From assembly GCA_903889895.1 (NCBI GenBank), contig CAISYZ010000162.1:1-56029 (forward strand): a stretch of DNA of 56,029 bases, read 5' to 3'. Below are positions 52,044 to 56,029 of the stretch, in pieces. This DNA comes from an uncultured Verrucomicrobia subdivision 3 bacterium. Its GTDB lineage: Bacteria > Verrucomicrobiota > Verrucomicrobiia > Limisphaerales > UBA11358. The translations under genes were made by a program, and so were the position numbers. A model generated the notes under the pieces. It saw only the letters and a list, made by a program, of their open reading frames with translations, made no database searches and was not told where the DNA came from. Positions within the stretch are counted from its first letter, which is position 1; each line of letters starts with the position of its first letter.

Positions 52044-54475
52044 GAGACCAAATCATCCGGTTCCTTGGACAAAAAGATTACGTTCCGTTGAGCGCGGAAA
52101 ACCTGATGCGCCATCTGCGCGTGCCGCCGGAAGGCGAGCCGGAATTTCAGCGCACGCTCCGCAAACTCGAGCGCGATGGCGAAATCGCGTGCATCAAGGG
52201 CGCGCGTTACGCCCTCGCCAGCGATACGGATTTGATTCCCGGACGCATCCGCATGAACCGCGCCGGTCGCGGCTTTCTTCAGCCGGATGATTCGAGCCTC
52301 AAGGAAATTTCCATTGCCGAAAGCGCCACCGGCACGGCGTTGCACGAGGACCGCGTGCTCGTGCGCCGCGATGTGCGCCGCAAAAACTTCCGCGAGGGCG
52401 ATCAAGAAAACGGCACGGTCGTCCGCATTCTGGAACGCCGGCGCACGCAAATCGTCGGCACGCTGGCGCAGAGCAAACAGTTTCTCTATGTCATTCCCGA
52501 TGACCCGCGCATTCCGCATGACGTGTATGTGACGCCACCGCGCGATGTTGGTCGGAAGCCGAATCTCGGCGACAAAGTCGTTGTCGAACTGCGCGAATGG
52601 GAATCGCGCCACAGCAATCCCGAAGGCGAAATCATCGAGGTGCTCGGCGCGCCGGATGAGGAGGGCGTAGACATGCTGTCCGTGCTGCGCCAATACAATT
52701 TGCCGCTGCATTTTCCCAAGGCCGTGCTGCACGAGGCGCACGCCGTCGGCTCGACGGTTCACGCGCACGACCTTGATGGCCGGCTCGATTGCCGCGCGCA
52801 CAACGTCGTTACTATTGATCCGGACGACGCGAAGGATTTTGACGACGCCATCTGTCTTGAAAAAATTTCACCAGAGCAATGGCGCTTGTGGGTTCACATT
52901 GCGGACGTGTCGCATTACGTCAAGCCCGGCACGGCGCTTGATGAGGAGGCGCGCAAACGCGGCAATTCCACCTATCTAGTGGACCGCGTCATCCCGATGC
53001 TGCCAGAGGCTTTGAGTAACGAACTTTGCTCGCTCAAGCCGAACGTGGATCGGCTGACGAAGTGCGTGGAATTTTTGGTGTCGGCAGACGGCCGCGTGTT
53101 GAACACCAAGTTTCATGCGGCAGTCATCCATTCGCAGCGGCGTTTCAGCTACCAGCAGGTGCTGGCGATTTTGCAGCGTGAACCGGCAGACGATCCGATT
53201 GAGCAGATGCTGCATCAAGCGCATCAGCTTGCGCAGAAAATCCGCAAGCACCGGTTTAAGAACGGTTCCCTCGACTTGGATTTTCCGGAGACGAAAATCC
53301 GTTTGGACGAGCAGGGGAAGGTTTTGCGCATCGAGAAGAATGAGAACGACGTTTCGCATCAGCTTATCGAGGAATACATGCTGCTCGCAAACGAAGCCGT
53401 GGCGACGCGCCTGATGACGTTGCGCACGCCGGCGATCTACCGCGTGCACGAGGAACCGGACGCCCGTCGGTTGCAGGAATACCGGCAGGAAGTCATGGCG
53501 CACAATGTCCCGTGCGGCAACCTCAGCCAGCCGTCCGAAGTGCAGAAATTGTTGGCGAAGCTGGGCACGATTCCCATCGGCTCGGCGCTGAAGATTGGCT
53601 TCTTGAAATCGCTGATGCGCGCTTGTTATTCCGTCGAGCCGCTCGGGCATTACGGTCTGGCGAAGAAGAAATACACGCACTTCACCTCGCCCATCCGCCG
53701 CTATGCCGACCTCGTGGTGCATCGCGCATTGTTTGACAAGAACGCGGTGAAGGGTGCGGCGCTCAAGGAAGTGGCCGAACACATTTCTGTGACCGAACGC
53801 AATTCCGCCGATGCCGAGCGCGACAGCAAGGACGTGAAGTTGTTCGCCTTTCTGAAGGCGCAATTGGAATCCGGCGAGCCGATCAAATATCCCGCGCTCG
53901 TGACCGACGTGCGAAACTTCGGCTTCTTCGTGGACGTGCCCGGTCTCGCGATGAGCGGGCTGGTGCCGCTCTCGACGATTGAGGATGACTTTTATGTCTT
54001 CGACGAAGCGCGGCGCAATCTCGTGGGCCGCCGCACGCGCCGGATGATTCGGTTGGGCGACCGGCTTACTGTGCAAGTCGCGAAAGTGGACCGCTTCAAG
54101 AAGCAGGTGGATTTCTGTCTCGCGGCCGAGGAGCGTAAAGCGGCTCCAGCCCGCCCGCAAGCTTCGCGCCCGATGCTGCCACGTCCGCAGCCGTTTCAGC
54201 CGCAGAAGAAATCCGCGCCGTTCCGACCGGAAACCAAGCGTCCGCCGTCCGCCCATTCAGGGAAGCCACATTGGAAAGATTCGGCGCGACCGGATTCGCG
54301 TCCCGGTCAATCACAGCGTTCAGATTCCCGGCCGGGCCAATCGCGGCGGGAAGATTCTCGTTCGCAGGAATCTTCCAAGCCGATGTTCCGCACGTCCGGT
54401 TCGCAATTGCCGACTTCGCAAAGGCCGTTGCTGAAAGCCAGCGGCAGCAGTTCATTTTCCAAGCGCCGGCGCTGA
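52040..54475 (+). CDS. rnr: Ribonuclease R
   Basis: RNase R is a processive 3'-5' exoribonuclease of the RNB family that degrades structured RNA. The 811-residue product has an N-terminal winged helix, cold-shock domains (about 75-230), the RNB domain with catalytic Asp cluster TIDPDDAKDFDDAICLEKI near residue 260, the AMERxSPIRRY-like segment FTSPIRRYADLVVHRALFDK, and a C-terminal S1 domain (TDVRNFGFFVDVPGLAMSGL). An additional 110-residue tail is rich in Arg, Lys, Ser and Pro, with SRPGQSQRSDSRPGQS repeats, longer than the usual basic tail. The start overlaps the CvfB-like gene. Confidence 0.94.
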   Translation: MRDQIIRFLGQKDYVPLSAENLMRHLRVPPEGEPEFQRTLRKLERDGEIACIKGARYALASDTDLIPGRIRMNRAGRGFLQPDDSSLKEISIAESATGTALHEDRVLVRRDVRRKNFREGDQENGTVVRILERRRTQIVGTLAQSKQFLYVIPDDPRIPHDVYVTPPRDVGRKPNLGDKVVVELREWESRHSNPEGEIIEVLGAPDEEGVDMLSVLRQYNLPLHFPKAVLHEAHAVGSTVHAHDLDGRLDCRAHNVVTIDPDDAKDFDDAICLEKISPEQWRLWVHIADVSHYVKPGTALDEEARKRGNSTYLVDRVIPMLPEALSNELCSLKPNVDRLTKCVEFLVSADGRVLNTKFHAAVIHSQRRFSYQQVLAILQREPADDPIEQMLHQAHQLAQKIRKHRFKNGSLDLDFPETKIRLDEQGKVLRIEKNENDVSHQLIEEYMLLANEAVATRLMTLRTPAIYRVHEEPDARRLQEYRQEVMAHNVPCGNLSQPSEVQKLLAKLGTIPIGSALKIGFLKSLMRACYSVEPLGHYGLAKKKYTHFTSPIRRYADLVVHRALFDKNAVKGAALKEVAEHISVTERNSADAERDSKDVKLFAFLKAQLESGEPIKYPALVTDVRNFGFFVDVPGLAMSGLVPLSTIEDDFYVFDEARRNLVGRRTRRMIRLGDRLTVQVAKVDRFKKQVDFCLAAEERKAAPARPQASRPMLPRPQPFQPQKKSAPFRPETKRPPSAHSGKPHWKDSARPDSRPGQSQRSDSRPGQSRREDSRSQESSKPMFRTSGSQLPTSQRPLLKASGSSSFSKRRR

Positions 54476-54540
54476 AGGTTTGCGCCGTGCTTTTGATTCG
54501 CCCGCGATTCGTGCGGCTGCTATGCTGCGCGGCCAAATAA

Positions 54541-56029
54541 ATGTCCGCTGACCCGAAACATTCACCGACGTCGGAAGAGTTGCACGCCGCGATTGCACTG
54601 ATTGAAAAAGCCGCCGCCGACCGTGCGCTGCTCGCCGGGCTTTCCGATGCCGATCACACGCGGCTGATGAAGGCCGCCGGCGATTTGTATTGCCCGGATT
54701 TGTCCCAGCGCCGGAAGCTCGTGAAGGCCAAGGTCAAGCAGCGCAAGGCAGAGAAGAAAATCACCGACGACGCCAAGTTGCACCAAACCGGCATCCGCGA
54801 ACTGCGCCGCAGGCCGGTGTTCACCACGCCAAATTATTTTCCGCCGCCCGATTTCAAGCAGGAGGAAGTGAAGGACAATCCGGATTTTCACGAAGCCGTC
54901 GAGCCGCAGAACTGTTACGTCTGCAAAAAGGATTACTCGCAGATCCATCATTTCTACGACCAGCTTTGTCCCAAGTGTGCGGAACTAAATTTTTTCAAGC
55001 GCACGGAATCTGCCGATTTGCGCGGACGCGTGGCGTTGCTCACCGGCGGGCGCGTGAAAATCGGCTATCAGGCGGGCATCAAGCTGCTCCGCGCCGGCGC
55101 GCAACTGATCGTCTGCACGCGTTTTCCGCGCGACTCGGCGATGCGTTATTCGCAGGAGCCGGATTTCAACGAATGGAAAAACCAGCTGGAGATTTTCGGC
55201 CTCGATTTGCGTCACACGCCGAGCGTGGAGGCATTTTGCCAGCATCTGCTCAACACCCGCTCGCGGCTGGATTTCATCATCAACAACGCCTGCCAGACCG
55301 TGCGCCGGCCGCCGGATTTTTATGCGCACATGATGGAACGCGAGAACGGGTCATTGCATGACCTGCCAGCGGAAGCGGCGAAATTGCTCGGCGCTTATGA
55401 AGGATTGCGTGGTTATCATTTACTGCCGGAAGCTGGTAGGGCTGACCTGCCGGTCAGCCCGGCCGCGCCGCCGCGCGGCCCTACCAATTTAGTTGAAGGC
55501 TCGCTCGCCGGCCTCACACACGCTGCCGCGCTGTCACAAGTGCCGCTGCTGCCCGAAGAATTGGCCGCGCAACAGGCCCTGTTCCCCGAAGGCAAGCTCG
55601 ATCAGGACTTGCAGCAGGTGGATTTGCGCGAGCGTAATTCCTGGCGCTTGCTCATGCACGAAGTTCCATCCGTGGAACTGCTCGAAGTGCAGCTCGTCAA
55701 CGCCATCGCGCCGTTTATCCTCAACGCGCGCCTCAAGCCGCTCATGCTGCGCACGCCGGAGCGCGACAAGCACATCGTGAATGTCTCCGCCGTCGAGGGA
55801 CAGTTTTACCGGAAGTTCAAGACCACGCGGCATCCGCACACCAACATGGCCAAGGCCGCGCTCAACATGATGACGCGCACCGCCGCCGCCGATTATCACG
55901 CCGACGGCATCCACATGAACGCCGTGGACACCGGCTGGGTGACGGACGAAGACCCGGCGCACATCGCCGAGCGCAAGGTGGCGGAGCATCGTTTTCATCC
56001 GCCGTTGGACATCGTGGACGGCGCGGCGC
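54541..56029 (+). CDS. SDR-family oxidoreductase with N-terminal zinc-ribbon-like region (3' truncated)
   Basis: The reading frame is open from ATG 54541 to the right edge (496 codons). An N-terminal helical segment of about 110 residues is followed by a CX2C...CX2C zinc-ribbon-like region (NCYVCKKDYSQ, LCPKCAELNFF), then a Rossmann SDR domain. That domain has LLTGGRVKIGYQAGIKLLR, DFIINNACQT and VNVSAVEGQFY, with K in HTNMAKAALNMM. The usual Tyr of the YxxxK motif is replaced by Thr. A 51-base palindromic repeat is inserted in frame at 55435-55485, encoding GRADLPVSPAAPPRGPT. The C-terminus lies beyond the edge. Reaction unknown. Confidence 0.75.
   Translation, partial: MSADPKHSPTSEELHAAIALIEKAAADRALLAGLSDADHTRLMKAAGDLYCPDLSQRRKLVKAKVKQRKAEKKITDDAKLHQTGIRELRRRPVFTTPNYFPPPDFKQEEVKDNPDFHEAVEPQNCYVCKKDYSQIHHFYDQLCPKCAELNFFKRTESADLRGRVALLTGGRVKIGYQAGIKLLRAGAQLIVCTRFPRDSAMRYSQEPDFNEWKNQLEIFGLDLRHTPSVEAFCQHLLNTRSRLDFIINNACQTVRRPPDFYAHMMERENGSLHDLPAEAAKLLGAYEGLRGYHLLPEAGRADLPVSPAAPPRGPTNLVEGSLAGLTHAAALSQVPLLPEELAAQQALFPEGKLDQDLQQVDLRERNSWRLLMHEVPSVELLEVQLVNAIAPFILNARLKPLMLRTPERDKHIVNVSAVEGQFYRKFKTTRHPHTNMAKAALNMMTRTAAADYHADGIHMNAVDTGWVTDEDPAHIAERKVAEHRFHPPLDIVDGAA
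55435..55485. repeat. GTAG-family REPIN-like element inserted in a coding sequence
   Basis: The 51-base element starts GGTAGGG and ends CCCTACC, with two internal perfect hairpins, GGGCTGACC/GGTCAGCCC and GGCCGCGC/GCGCGGCC. The ends match the elements flanking the transposase at 24890. Its length is a multiple of three and it contains no stop, so the SDR frame stays open. Confidence 0.8.

Overview
The window looks like chromosomal DNA of a GC-rich, Gram-negative member of the Verrucomicrobiota, probably a Pedosphaera/Limisphaera-like lineage. This is inferred from several things: a PEP-CTERM protein, pseudopilins beginning Ala-Phe-Thr-Leu, secreted proteins of a style common in that phylum, a plant-pectin lyase fused to a beta-helix passenger, and many short palindromic repeat families. 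Lipid A genes (lpxL, lpxK) and a heptosyltransferase confirm an outer membrane. No database search was possible, so the taxonomy is provisional.

Layout. 0-11 kb holds housekeeping metabolism: purS and the start of purQ, zwf, a periplasmic histidine phosphatase, a structured non-coding stretch ending in a terminator, accA, a mannose-6-phosphate isomerase, algH, and two tandem transketolases on the minus strand. 11-17 kb is a 1970-residue secreted rhamnogalacturonan lyase (PL4) with FN3 domains and a beta-helix. A tRNA-Arg(CCG) and prfC follow. 19-25.5 kb is an accessory zone: a membrane/TPR protein, two REP-associated tyrosine transposases each with its own palindromic repeat family, a secreted protein with an internal duplication, a PEP-CTERM protein, a DUF433/DUF5615 toxin-antitoxin pair and a PEP-CTERM remnant. 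25.5-29.5 kb holds a GspC/PilP-like protein, a cupin, rhaA and rhaT.

29.5-34.2 kb (minus strand) has a serine acetyltransferase and a lipid A/core cluster lpxK-lpxL-waaF. 34.4-48.3 kb is a long type II secretion (T2SS) operon, gspEFGHIJKLM, a GspC-like gene and a secretin split into two genes, followed by a sensor kinase. A canonical sigma-54 promoter motif lies upstream of the secreted-protein gene that leads the operon. 48.3-56 kb holds a DUF2934 protein, a lone receiver protein, rmuC, ridA, a CvfB-like RNA-binding protein overlapping RNase R, and a truncated SDR gene that carries a palindromic repeat inserted in frame.

How the genes fit together. The PL4 lyase could cleave rhamnogalacturonan I outside the cell, with RhaT and RhaA importing and isomerising rhamnose; the kinase and aldolase are not in this window. 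The T2SS could export such enzymes. zwf and the two transketolases cover parts of the pentose phosphate pathway. The most unusual items are the split secretin, the two transposase/REPIN systems (one family also found inside a coding sequence), the toxin-antitoxin pair between duplicated PEP-CTERM tails, and the uncharacterised RNA-like element before accA.
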